DNA of 45,997 nucleotides from positions 1-45,997 of the forward strand of contig JABSSW010000091.1 of assembly GCA_018902385.1 (NCBI GenBank). Reading direction: 5' to 3'. The notes beneath the pieces were generated by a model. It was not told the origin of the DNA and did no database searches. It saw only the letters and a program-made list of their open reading frames with translations. Within the stretch, counting starts at the first letter, position 1, and every line of letters begins with the position of its first letter. Source of the stretch: Physcia stellaris. Its lineage: Eukaryota; Ascomycota; Lecanoromycetes; Caliciales; Physciaceae. Below, piece after piece: positions 34,726 through 45,986 of this stretch. The translations under genes were made by a program, and so were the position numbers.

Positions 34726-35282
34726 GTTCTGTTGATAAAACGTTATTAAAACGTCGATGATCGAAAAATTATGCAGCAAACTTCTTTACATGCTTCGATA
34801 TTTTTTATGTTATACGTCAATTATCGAAACAACAAGCAAACAACAACGACGAAAACGATTTCAACGTATCAACGTTTTTTCACGAAAATTTACTCGAACA
34901 CGTATCAAACGATTCAAGAAATTGTTTCGAAACAATACAAAATTATCGAGCTTTAACGCGAAAAATCTCGATGAACGAAACTGGAAATTCTAAAATTACA
35001 GACGTTTTTAACGATATTCTTCGATACGATAACGTTGAAATTTCAATCAATAAATTACGATTATTTTTCAATCAATTAATTGACGATCTTGAACGACAAT
35101 TATTCGAAAATTTGTTACAAATCGACAAAAACGAGCTCGAAACGTCAATTAATCTTAACGAAATTTATGACGATTTACACGAACAAAAAGATCAATTTTA
35201 TTTCGTTGAACACGTCACGAAAAATCAAAATTTTTCGCATTTGAAACAATTTTTATTCGACGTTTTTCAAAACAGAAACTGA
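34725..35282 (+). pseudogene. TLH relic: middle block (frame 3, in-frame TGA)
   Basis: Reads SSVDKTLLKRR, a TGA at 34758-34760, then SKNYAANFFTCFDIFYVIRQ and on through MNETGNSKITDVFNDILRYD to TGA at 35280. TLH proteins commonly have Trp near this place, so TGG mutated to TGA (a GG-to-GA change, the local mutation type) is the simplest explanation of the internal stop. Other frames here are also open for 60-78 codons but lack continuity with both sides. Confidence 0.5.
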
Positions 35283-36498
35283 ATTTCATCGTTTCTTTCA
35301 CGGCAAAAATACAACAATTAATAACAATCAAATTTCGATATATTTACAACATCGAAAAGACTTTTTAAAATTGTTATTAATTGTTATTTATTTAACAACA
35401 GGAGCGTTTGCTCGAGACGAAGAAATTATCAAAACAAAATTCAAAAATTCGTTACATACGGGTTTACGCGAAATTTTTACGACGAAACATCGAAATTAAT
35501 CATGTTTAATTTACGATATCACAAAAATCAATCGAAACAACGAAAAAACAGCAAAAAATATTCGATTTTGTAACGAACGCGTTTCAAAAATTATCGTTTA
35601 TTATTTATTGTTCGTGCGATCTTTTTACGAATTTTTACAAATTCGTTATTTAAATTCGAAAACGTTGTCGTCGATTCATTTATTCGAAAATAACGACAAA
35701 ACATTCACATCTGAATCAATGTTTGATTTTATTAAATTAAAATCGTTACATTATATTCAAACGCCGTTACGAATCGCGATGTTACGTCAGATTATGACGT
35801 ATATTATTCGTGAACGAATTTTGATTTCAAATTACAATGACAACGATTCGTCGAATTCTGACAACGACGAATCAATACAATTTATACAAGCGAATCATTC
35901 TCGTAAAACGAATCAATTTCATTACGGACGCGATCAACATACGTTGATAAATACATCGAAAAATGCACAACTCGAAGCGTTGAAATTTTGCAAAAAATAT
36001 CAAGAATTTTTCAATTTAAACGGAAATTCGATTACGAAACGTATTCGTTCAAATTCAAACGACGACGACGACAACGTTACAACAACAAACAAAAAATTAA
36101 AAACGTCAAATGAAATATCTTTCAATACGTCGTTATTAACACGAGATGTTAACGAAAACGTTCTTGATTTAAATTTATCGTTACAACGATTTTTCAAAAA
36201 TTCAAACGCAACGTTTAAATCAAACGCACAATTCGAATCAATAAAAGCAATCGAAAATAACGTTTCGAATGTGTTTTTTCGAGCAGGAACCGGAGCAGGA
36301 AAAAGTCTGTTATTTATGTTTTCGTCATTTATTTCGAAAGAAACAATTAACTTTGTAGCGTTGCCACTTGTATCGTTAAAATTCGACATGAATCAACGAT
36401 TAAAAACGCTCAATATTCACGCAGAAATATTCGAAAACAATGCACAACATTCGTCAAATTTGCAATTAATATCTTACGAAAGTTTATTCGAAAATTGA
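35278..36498 (+). pseudogene. TLH relic: TGxxAR region and helicase N-terminal lobe (frame 1)
   Basis: Begins TEFHRFFHGKN, then LLLIVIYLTTGAFARDEEI, matching the remembered TLH pattern of a hydrophobic run followed by TGGxPARxxE. A TAA at 35497-35499 interrupts it, after which the same frame continues NIRFCNERVSKIIVYYLLFV and on without break to the helicase. Walker A is GTGAGKS at about 36286-36306, within FRAGTGAGKSLLFMF, followed by motif Ia-like VALPLVSL. It ends at TGA 36496-36498 and continues in frame 3. A run of Asp codons (36061-36075) lies upstream of the Walker A. Confidence 0.75.
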
Positions 36499-37685
36499 CG
36501 TTTTACGATTATTTATCGTTACAAATTCGACAAAATAAACATATTCGACTTTTTTTCGACGAAGCACACTTGATTGTTTTGCATAAACAATTTCGATACA
36601 TCATGAAACATCTGTCACAAATCAATTTGTATAAAATTCAATTGATATTTTTATCAGCAAGTTTTACAACAGAAATTTTACAAGAAATAATGACGCAATT
36701 TTCGATTCAAAAATACGAAATATTTCACACAACAACGACACGAAATAACATCAAATATATCGTTCGAGAACACAAACAAAATATCGATATATTTGAAGAT
36801 TTGAAAAATTGTATTCAACAAGAACTTTATCATACGTTAAAAAACGACGAAAAAATATTGATTTATACAAAAGAAAAACAACAATGTGAAGATTTCGCAC
36901 GTAAATACAAAACATTGTATTATCACGCGAAAATGACACAAGACGACAAAGAATCGACGCAAAAATCGTTTTTTCAAGACAATAATCAACGTATTTTAAT
37001 TGCTACTTCAGCATTTAACGAAGGAATCGATTATTCGTCAATAAAATACGTTTTACACGTTTCAAAACACGAATCAATGATTACTGTCGATCAACAAATC
37101 GGACGAGCCGGTCGTAATAACGAGAATGCAACATCGATTTTTTTCGTTTCTTACAATTTTCTATCACGAAAAATAGAAAATAAAATCGATCGAAAAATAA
37201 CGAAAGAAAACGACGTTTTTCGAATCGATCAAAATATGTTACATGCATATTTATTAGAAAAGAAATGTTTACGACGTGTTCTCGACAATTATTTCGACAA
37301 TAAAAAAACTGAAGAGTGTTCACACAATCAAAATCTTTGTTATTTATGTGAAAAACGATTCAACGAATTACAACAACAAAAAACAAACGAAATTTCGAAA
37401 ATTTCGTCGAATTTTCACGAAGAATCGAAATTTTTACGATATTACGAAAAATTTTCGAATTTTTGTTTCAATTGTTTTCGTCACAGAAAATTTGACGATA
37501 TGCATTTACACGAAACGTCAAATTGTAAACATGAAAAACTTTTCGATTTTCAAGTTTTAGCAAAGAATATCAAAGACGAAATCAAGAAAAACAAATTACT
37601 CGTTGAAAAATTTTCTTGTTATTATTGTTTATTGCCGCAAAAATTGTGTAACAATACACGAAAAATAACAAATGTCAATATTTAA
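36495..37685 (+). pseudogene. TLH relic: helicase core with DEAH and GRAGR (frame 3)
   Basis: Contains motif II DEAH within RLFFDEAHLIVLHKQFRY (36558-36569), motif III-like FLSAS (36650-36664), motif IV/V region with ILIATSAFNEGIDY (about 36997-37038) and motif VI QQIGRAGRN (37091-37117) with both arginines. A RecQ-style zinc segment follows: LRRVLDNYFD, then Cys residues in EECSHNQNLCYLCE. The end (CYYCLLPQKLC) is another Cys cluster. All key helicase residues are present, so damage here is recent or this part is under-mutated. The 36495 codon is TTG, not a true start. Confidence 0.85.
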
Positions 37686-39814
37686 CAACGTCTTTGTACG
37701 TTTTGTTAACTATTGCGTTTTGTCATAAAGAAAAATTCTTGATGAATTCGTATTTAACGAATTTTTCGAAATCGAATTCGAATTCGAATTCTTTGACGTT
37801 TTCGAAATTTCTTTGTCAAAAATCTTCAATATTCGATACAGATTGCATACACGCTATGCATATTATTTACGAATTTATTCAAAACTTCGACAGATTGATT
37901 TCAGAATTAATGAAAATTCACAATTCTCACAAAGAACGACAAAAACAATTGAAAAATTCAAACAACGAATCAAAACAACAATCGAACGTTCAATTCAACG
38001 ATAATTCAAATAACAAATCGATTAACGATTCAAACGACGAATCAAATGACGATTCAAACGACGAATCAAATAACGATTCAAACGACGAATTAAATAACGA
38101 TTCAAACGACGAATCAAATGACGAATCAAACAACGAATCAATCGACAAATCGAACGATTTATCGCGTCAAAAATCAAACGATTCTTTGCATTTACAATTC
38201 GAATCAACGTTAAATATAAGTCAACGTGACAATAATCAAATTTCGTCGAATATTATACAGAAATCGAGTCACGATTCGATTTCGAATTCAAGTATCGATT
38301 CAAAATTTGAAACAACATCTTTTCACAAACAAGACAAAATTGTGAAAGAAAAATACAAAGAATATGTCAAACAAGCACGCAAAAACGTCAAAAACAAAAC
38401 AATGATTCAAAACATGATAATGTCAATTGATAATTTCGTAAATAGTTCAGAATTTTACGATTTAATCGACGAAAAAACGTATGATTATTATCACGAAAAA
38501 AATTCAACTCAAAACGTTACAAAAAACGTTACAAAAAACGTTACAAAAAAACAATCGAAATTTTTAATCGATGATAACAATTTATACGATATATCATCGT
38601 TTTCAAACGACGAAATTGTCGATCAAATTGTTCAAAAAAATAAAACATTGAACATGTACGATTCGTTTGTTCAAAACGAATACAATAAATACGTTAAAAA
38701 ATGTCGAAAACAAAAAACAACAACAATGAATTTCATTTTATCAATTGATGATTTCGTTCAAAACGACGAATTTCATCAAAATATTAACGACGAAAAATCG
38801 AAACGTTGTCGCGAAATATATTCAACGCAAAATATTCGACAACAAAAACGAAATTTACGAAATCAACAACAAACGAAAAAAATATTTCAAGAACATGAAA
38901 ACAAAAATACACGCGAAATTGATATGACAAACGTTGAAAAAAATGAAATATTCAACAACGAATTTATACAATTGTCAAACAGTGCGAATTCAATTGACAA
39001 ATCAAACGAAAATTCAAACGAAAATTCAAACGACGACGAAAATTCAAACGACGACGAAATTTCGAACGACGAAAATTCTGACGACGACGAAAATTCTGAA
39101 AATGAAAACACAACAACGTCGAAAAATCGATTGTTAAAATCAAACGATATCGATGTTGAATTTTCTGATAATTCTGACGACGAACGAAAATTCGACAAAT
39201 TTCAACAATTATATCAATCTCGAAATCGTTTCGAACTTCTTGAAAACAACGATACAAACGACGACGAATTCGATATAGACGACGATTTATTACAACACAT
39301 GAAAAATCAAATCGAAAACGAAATAATCAACGAACAATTTTCGAAAATTATCAAAAAAATTCAACGATTGATCACACGTTGTATATTTTGTAAAATATAC
39401 AAATCGTCAAATTATCTTTCACATTCGTCGTCAAAATGCAAGAAATTTAAAAGATTAGAATTTCAAATTGCGTACGGATTGTTAAAACAATCGAGTCGAC
39501 TTTTTAACGATTCAAAATATTCGAATCGAAAATTCGAAACGATTTGTTCTGAATGTCTTATGTCGTTCAAAATTTGTTCTATTTTTCGTCGAAAATCGAA
39601 ATATTCAAAAATGGAACGTTGTGTTTTATGTCAAGACATATTTGCATATTTACACGTTATTCACGCGTACAAAAACGATTTGAAAGAAAAAAACGTTAAA
39701 AATTTCAACGTTGACAATAACGAATCAACGTGTTTTGCAAATCATTTATCAGACAAAATTTTATTTCGAAAATTAGAAGCGAGTCAAGCGTTTAAATACA
39801 TTGTCAATTTTTAA
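37670..39814 (+). pseudogene. TLH relic: acidic region and C-terminal Cys domain (frame 2)
   Basis: Longest single frame in the window (over 700 codons). It begins KCQYLTTSLYVLL, continuing the Cys cluster of the previous block after a frame change. Then come an Asn/Asp/Ser/Glu-rich stretch (about 38010-38150), two related segments of about 50 residues (38340-38505 and 38680-38820, each with a YKxYVKxxRK-like start and an SIDxFV core), a second acidic stretch (38990-39110), and a C-terminal domain with CIFCKIY, HSSSKCKKF, ICSECLMSFKICS and CVLCQDI. This fits the Cys-rich tails of fungal TLH proteins. It could be a separate gene, but no ATG-led start near its left edge is convincing. Confidence 0.65.
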
Positions 39815-40071
39815 TTTTTTGTATTTACAATTTATATCAACGAAATAGCTTTACGAATAAATTCTTAAAAGTATCAGTTTTCAAGCTAAAATTCTGCAAA
39901 AAATACATGACAATCACAAATGAATGAAGAATTTTTAAAAAGAAACAAAAAATTAATTGCGTCATGAATTGACGAAATATGTTGAATATTTCGCGTAAAC
40001 TATCTACAGAGACTATCTAGTAATTACGCTTAAGAAGTTGCAATTCCTCACGACATTTCTATAGAAATTAG
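39815..40071. other. Spacer between convergent genes
   Basis: Holds the presumed 3' ends of the helicase relic (plus) and the AT-hook gene (minus). CT and AG are present at normal frequency, so it is not hypermutated. No terminator-specific signal identified beyond A/T-rich sequence. Confidence 0.5.
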
Positions 40072-40828
40072 TCAAATATCACGTGAAATGACACATTGAT
40101 TTATCTCGAATTGCTCGAGACAATGTTGCATTTTAGTGAAGATTTTCTAATAACGTTAATAATAAAATAAAGATTAATACAAGAATAACTTACTTCTGTC
40201 TTCACTGCCTGACTCTTGACTATTCTAGCCGACAGTCTAGTCCCAGAATGACTAGTAAGAGTCGATTTTGGGCGATTTTTTGAGCCTTTAGGTCGCTAAA
40301 CAAAATTAGTAAATAATTAACAAAAAATTACAAAAAACAAAAGAATTACTTACGCCCCGAGAACGACGTCCGTTCGACTCGTAATTTTCAGCATTTGTAG
40401 CTGTATTACTGTCAATATTGACAGAATTTTGGCCGAACTATAGCAATTGTTAATGATTTATTATTGAAAAAACAAAAAAAGTACTTACAGTTGTATTGAC
40501 ATGAGTGGCTTGCCAATTGCCGTTCGAGTCAACGTGATACGTCAGATTGTCGTCAAATGACGTGTTGTTATACAACATTGCGTCATCGACGTAATTGACA
40601 GACTGTATGACATATTAATCAATAATTAATGAAATTAGAAATAAGAAAAACTTACTGTCGCATCACTTCTCAACGCGATTTCCAATTGTTGCACTCGTCT
40701 CTGACAAAGACGTGCTTCTCTCCGGCATTTATCGGCAAAATATTGAGCATTTCTCAGAGATCTTGACGAGTATACTCGAAATCTGTAGACGCAAAAGATC
40801 GAAAATAGTCTTCGAACGCAGATGACAT
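40072..40828 (-). CDS. Small AT-hook protein, five exons
   Basis: Exons on the minus strand: 40828-40656, 40602-40489, 40437-40354, 40295-40194 and 40146-40072. The four introns (53, 51, 58 and 47 nt) all begin GTAAGT and end CAG or TAG, and all junctions fall between codons. Exon 1 ends in a basic, probably coiled segment (CRREARLCQRRVQQLEIAL); exon 2 is polar with Tyr/Asn/Asp; the exon 3-4 junction forms the AT-hook RGRPKGSKNRPK, which binds the minor groove of AT-rich DNA; exon 5 ends QCVISRDI and TGA. ATG at 40828 gives MSSAFEDYFRSF but meets a stop after about 24 codons; the good downstream frame is shifted by one base, so exon 1 has a frameshift, an assembly error or an unseen start. 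Composition (many CC and CT) is unlike the mutated DNA around it. Likely nuclear; family not recognised. Confidence 0.75.
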
Positions 40829-41109
40829 CTTCTGTATGTGTATGTGTGTTCTATAGATTATTTAGCTAGCTAACAGAAAAGTCTTGTCATGAATAAAGAC
40901 GAAAAGAACGAGAAATTTCATGAATTATATAGACAAACTGCTCGGAAATAATTGAAAGTTTATTTGAATATTTTCAATATAATTCGTATTAATTTATTGA
41001 TATTCTAGTGAAACTGCATTAGTTTATTGATTTTCAATGAATATTGCATTAGATTATTGATTATGCATGCACGTATATGTACATATATATTGATTGATTA
41101 TGCAATTAA
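40829..41109. promoter_or_regulatory. Upstream region of the AT-hook gene
   Basis: AT-rich sequence just upstream of the minus-strand ATG, including GTATATGTACATATATATTG near 41070 and ACACATACACATACAG right before the start codon. It is the only place a promoter for the AT-hook gene could lie before the 161-bp repeats begin, but no specific element can be assigned. Confidence 0.35.
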
Positions 41110-42420
41110 CAAAAACTCAAAATCGAATCATTCGAAGACGAGAAACTCTGCAGCAATCGAGCGTGAAAATCTTCTAAAATGATTTCATGAAATGAATGCA
41201 AAATATTTGAGATAGTGACTGAATAGAAAGCAGATTGCAGTGTTCTCGAACGAGATCTCGAACGATATCAACAAGCGCTCAAAATCGAGTCATTTCGAGA
41301 GAATGAGATCTGCAGTCACGAACGTGAAAATTTTCAAGAATGATTTCATGAAATGGGTGCAGAATACCTGAAATAGTGACTGAATAGAAAGCAGATTGCA
41401 ATGATCTCGAACGAGATCTCGAACGAGATCAATAAGTTTTCGAAATCGAGTCATTTCGAGATGATGAAGTCTGCAGTCACGAACGTGAAGATTTTCAAGA
41501 ATGATCTCATGAAATGAGTGCAAAATATCTGAGATAGTGACTGAATAAAAACAAATTGCAATGATTTCGAACGAGATCTCGAACGAGATCAATAAACTTT
41601 CGAAATCGAATCATTTCGAGATGATGAAGTCTGCAGCAATCGAATGTGAATATCTTTAAAATGATTTCATGAAATGGATGCAAAATACCCGAGAATGATT
41701 GAATTGAAAACAAATTGCAATGATTTCGAACGAAATCAATAGGCTTTCGAAATCGAGCCATTTCGAGATGATGAATGCAGCAAAGTGTGAATATTTTAAA
41801 ATGACCTCATGAAACGATACGAGATAACTGATTTTCAATGGTCTCGAATCAATAGGCCCCGAAATCTCATTCCGAAATGAAGCCTGCAAGATATTCCAAG
41901 ATGAAATGGGTGCAGGATACCTGAAATGGTGACTGCATTGGAAAGGCAAATTGCAATGATCTCGAACGAGATCAAGGCCCCCGAAACCGAGCCATTCGAA
42001 ATGAGTCATTTCCTGCAGCCACGAACGTGAAGATTTCTCAAGAAATGATTTCATGAAATGGGTGCAGAATACCTGAGATGGTGACTGCATTGAAAACAAA
42101 TTGCAGTGTTCTCGAACGAAATCTCGAACGATATCAACAATATTCAAATCGAATCATTTCGAAAAAAGGCCTGCAATCACGAACGTGAAAATTTTCAAGA
42201 ATGATTTCATGAAATGGTGCAGGATACCTGAGATGACTGCATTGCATTGAAAACAAATTGCAATGATTTCGAACGAAATCAATAATTTTCGAAATCGAAT
42301 CATTTCGAGAAAAGAAATTTGCAATCACGAACGTGAAAATCTTCAAAAATGACCTCATGAAATGGATGCAGGACCTGAGATGATGATTGCATTGAAAACA
42401 AATTGTAATGGATTTTCGTT
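41110..42420. repeat. 161-bp tandem array
   Basis: Eight to nine copies; GATTTCATGAAATG or a variant recurs at 41181, 41342, 41503, 41663, about 41804, 42047, 42204 and 42350. Each unit also has CTGCAGTCACGAACGTGAA, AATTGCAATGAT and CTCGAACGAGATC. The first three periods are 160-161 bp; later copies carry deletions. Copies differ as GATCTCATG/GATTTCATG, ATACCTGAGA/ATATTTGAGA and GGGTGCAG/GAATGCAA, all C-to-T before C or T. Minus-strand open frames across the array are by-products. Confidence 0.9.
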
Positions 42421-42479
42421 TATTTAATTGATCTGCAAATAAGCTCTTATTATCTGAGGGATATCTGCAAATGTAAAGT

Positions 42480-43640
42480 AACTATTCGAAATTCGAGCAT
42501 TATTTAATTGGACCCTGAAATTTCAATCGAGGCCTGAAACTCGAACCTCCAGGCATTTTCAAGAATGATTTCGAACAAGGGTGGAGGAGCCGAATCCCGC
42601 AGGGGGGGTCCCACCTTCTGCCCGTCGATGATGGTCTGATCGTAAAAGGAAAAAAAAAGGGGAGGAACGAATAAATTGAAATAATTGATTTCGCATTTAA
42701 CGAATTTCTCCGATTTTCGAGCTCGAGATAACTGGCAGTTTCGCACCCAATTAAGGCCTGTTCTCCGCGCATGTTTCGAGCTCGAGGCCTGGCCGAATTT
42801 TCAACCTCACGGGTCAGGCCTCGACGAAAATATCAGGCTTCGAACAAGGATGGAAAAGCCGAATCCCGCAAAAAAAATCATCTATCTGCCCGTGACGAAA
42901 TTAGCAAATCTCGATGTGTATGTAAAGGCCGAAAAAAAAAAACGAATAGATTGAAAGCAAGTTTCGCACCCAATTAATTTGTTCTCCGCGCATGCTTTTC
43001 GAAATAACTGGCAGTTTCGCAATTAAGGCCTGTTCTCCGCGCATGTTTCGAGCTCGATTTGCCTGGAATTCGAATTTTCCAAACAGGGGGTCAGGCCTCG
43101 ACGAAAATATCAGGCTTTGAACAAAATGTAAAGCCGAACTAGTCCCACCTATTCTGCCCGTGGACGAGATTAGCAGGTCTCGATGTGTATGTAAAGGCCG
43201 AAAGGGGGGGACGACAAAAATTCGATTAATTTTAATTAAAATTCTGATTTTCGAGCTCGAAATTTAACAATTTCGCATTCAATTAAGGCCTGTTCTGGTT
43301 TCGAATTCGAATTTCCATTCGAATTATCAGAAAAAATCAGATTTCGACGAAAATATCAGACCTTCGAACGAAAGATGAAAAAGTCGAATTTCGCAGGGTG
43401 GAGAAAATTTCATCTATTTGCCCGTGACGAAATTAGCAGATCTCGATGTGTATGTAAAGATCGAAAAGGGGGGAAAACGAAAATAGAGCCTGAGATAATT
43501 GGCAGTTTCGCACCCAATTAAGGCCTGTTCTCCGCGCATGCTTCGAGCTCGAGATAACTGGCAGTTTCGCACCCAATTAAGGTCTGTTCTCCGCGCATGT
43601 TTCGAGATTTCGAGATAATTGACAATTTATTTCAATCAAC
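42480..43640. repeat. GC-richer tandem repeats (60-bp core in longer units)
   Basis: A core of about 60 bp (CTGGCAGTTTCGCACCCAAT, then TAAGGCCTGTTCTCCGCGCATG) recurs near 42730, 42960, 43010, 43260, 43500 and 43560, in longer units that also carry GCCGAATCCCGC, ATCTGCCCGTG and CTCGATGTGTATGTAAAGGCCGAAA. It is the most GC-rich DNA in the window. Worn copies read GTCGAATTTCGC and TTCGAGATAATTGACAATTT, again changed at CC, CT, GG and AG only. Two plus-strand and two minus-strand frames of 68-90 codons here are not genes. Confidence 0.85.
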
Positions 43641-43649
43641 CCTGTTCTT

Positions 43650-44585
43650 AAGTTGATTTCGTGTTTATTTCGAGTCAAATAAAATATCGAAATCGAACGT
43701 TGAAATCGAATTTGACGTTTTGTCATTAAATAATCATATATATTTCAACGATAAATCGTTGTTTATTTACAAAACAAATTCGATATTTGACATTTATAAT
43801 TGTTACGTTATTATTTGTTTGTTATGATTTATTTTATTCAAAATTCGTTTAGTAAAAATGTTGAACAAGAATTAAAACATATAATATTTAAATAAAATTT
43901 GACTATTTTTGAATATTTGTATCAATTCATAAAAATTATTTTTTACAAATTCAATTCGTTTGAATATTGTTTGAATTTTGTATAAATTATCAAATTACGA
44001 CATTGAAATTTAATTATTAAATTTACAAAAAAAAATTAAAACAATATTTGATTTTTATTTTAATGATAAAATGATTTGTTAATATCGAATCAAATTTTTA
44101 TATAAATCGTTAAAAAAATATAATTTTGCAATTATATTTTAAAATAATATAAATCATTATATTTTTTATGTATATCAAATATTTCATTACATTAACGACA
44201 AATTTTATACAAAAATTTAATATATTCGTTCGAAAATTTTATTTTATGTTAACATTATTTAATTTGCGAAACAACATTTTAAAAAATCATGATATCATTG
44301 AAAATCAAAATAAAATTATAATTTAAAGTTTAAATTAACGATATTATAATTACGATATTATCGATTTCAAAATTCGATTTAAATTAAATGTAATTAAAAA
44401 ATCAAAAAAGTTATATATAAAAAAAGAAAATTGATTGATATAAAAATAACGAATTTCGAATTTCGTAAATATAATGTCGATTTTCGTTAAAAATTAAAAA
44501 AAAATTGAATATTCGGAGTTAAAATTCAATTAAAATTTGTAAAATAAAATGTTATTACATACGTTACGTTTCGATTGAATTAACG
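43650..44585. other. AT-rich gene-free stretch
   Basis: Almost pure A/T with many short runs and no CC or GG for long distances. I see no repeat, RNA gene or reading frame. Composition is like 1-990. Confidence 0.6.
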
Positions 44586-44589
44586 ATTA

Positions 44590-45986
44590 ATATTATAAAA
44601 AACTTTTCAAGCAAGTTTTTCGAAAATTTCGATCAAGTTTCGAGATTCTTGCGGTACCGGTGCTGTTTCTCGATGAGTATTTGACGTATCGTAAATCTGA
44701 AACCAGTTTTGAAATCTACAAGAAAAACTGAATAAAAAAGTGGTGGGATTGAGCCGGATCGGGTTAGCGACTAATTTGTTACGAATTTTTCGAATTTTGA
44801 TAACTCGAAAATTCGACTAAGTCCCGAGATTCTTGCGGTACCGATGCTGTTTCTCGATGAATATTTGACGTATCGTAAATCTGAAACCAGTTTTGAAATC
44901 TACAAGAAAAACTGAATAAAAAAGTGGTGAGGTTGAGCCGGATCGGGTTAGCGGCTAATTTGTTACGAATTTTTCGAATTTTGATAACTCGAAAATTCGA
45001 CTAAGTCCCGAGATTCTTGCGGTACCGGTGCTGTTTCTCGATGAATATTTGACGTATCGTAAATCTGAAACCAGTTTTGAAATCTACAAGAAAAACTGAA
45101 TAAAAAAGTGGTGAGGTTGGGCCGGATCGGGCTAGCGGCTAATTTGTTACGAATTTTTCGAATTTTGATAACTCGAAAATTCGACTAAGTCCCGAGATTC
45201 TTGCGGTACCGGTGCTGTTTCTCGATGAATATTTGACGTATCGTAATTCTGAAACCAGTTTTGAAATCTACGTAAAAAACATAAATAAAAAGTGATATTG
45301 TTGAGCCGGATTGGGTTAGCGGCTGATTTTCTACGAATTTTTGAAATTTTCGTATTCGACTAAGTTCAGATAAAACATCGGAACCGAAATCGTTTCTCAA
45401 CGAATATTTGACGTATTGAAAATGTAAGACCAATTTTGAAATCTACGTAAAAAATTGAAATAAAAAGTGACAAGGTTGGGCCCAATCGGATTAGCGGCTG
45501 ATTTTCCACGAATTTTTGAAGTTTTGTATCTCGAAAATTCGACTATGTTTCGATAAAACATCGATACCGAAGCCGTTTCTCGATGAATATTTGACGTATT
45601 GAAAATGTAAAATCAGTTTTGAAATCTACGTGAAAATGAAAATAAAAAGTTGTATTGTTGGGTCGAATTGAGTTAGCGATCGATTTTTTACAAATTTTTG
45701 AAATTTTGTATTTCGAGAATTGATCGATATCGAAATTCTTTCTTAACGAATATGTGACGTATCGAAAATCTGAAATCAGATTTGAAATTATAATAAAAAA
45801 TGACATCATTTTTACATAAATTAAGTTTCAATTGAATTAACGATTGATTTTACACGAATTTTTGAAATTTTGTATTTTGAAAATTCGATTAAATTTCGAT
45901 AATTCATCGACATTGAAATCGATTTTCGACGAATATGTGACGTATCGAAAAAATAAAATTAATTTTAAAATTGACGTAAAAAGTTT
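44590..45986 (+). repeat. Terminal 184-bp subrepeat array
   Basis: Same subrepeat as in the six internal units. Boxes GGTACCGGTGC (or GGTACCGATGC) start at 44652, 44837, 45021 and 45205; three or more strongly worn copies follow up to the telomere (GGAACCGAAATCG near 45380, GATACCGAAGCCG near 45570). As in the internal units, decay increases to the right. Minus-strand frames of 82-88 codons at 45185-45433 and 45543-45809 are read-through of the repeat. Confidence 0.9.

Larger units (their letters stand above)
33493..39814 (+). pseudogene. Telomere-linked RecQ-type helicase (TLH) relic
   Basis: A single gene spread over three frames. Order: an N-terminal Cys/His block, a C2H2-like finger, a long helical region, a segment resembling the TLH motif around TGxxARxEE, a two-part RecQ-type helicase core with Walker A, DEAH and GRAGR motifs, a Cys-rich zinc region, an acidic Asn/Asp/Ser-rich stretch and a final Cys-rich domain. 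Subtelomeric RecQ genes of this design are known in fissing yeast-type and many other fungi (TLH family); the assignment rests on remembered family patterns. Position between telomere-relic repeats and the telomere fits. Six frame changes (about 33600, 34540, 34722, 35275, 36495, 37670) and two in-frame stops (34758, 35497) break it. Frame changes without GTAAG sites argue against introns; homopolymer assembly errors remain possible. Product, if intact, would unwind DNA in the nucleus. Confidence 0.8.

Noticed and set aside
34758-35499. Reassigned stop codons (alternative genetic code)
   Set aside because: Only two in-frame stops of different types occur in a gene that also has frame changes; the AT-hook gene ends normally at TGA and has no internal stops in the spliced frame after exon 1.
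33493-39814. Introns as the cause of helicase frame changes
   Set aside because: No GTAAGT-type donor with a nearby acceptor occurs at the breaks, and adjoining frames overlap or abut within a few bases, unlike the clean introns of the AT-hook gene.
41290-42358. Minus-strand frames of 74-163 codons in the 161-bp array
   Set aside because: Repeats of the same translated unit with frame changes at each length variation.
42500-42977. Frames of 68-90 codons on both strands in GC-richer DNA
   Set aside because: They cover tandem repeat copies, are not preserved in neighbouring copies and show no motif.
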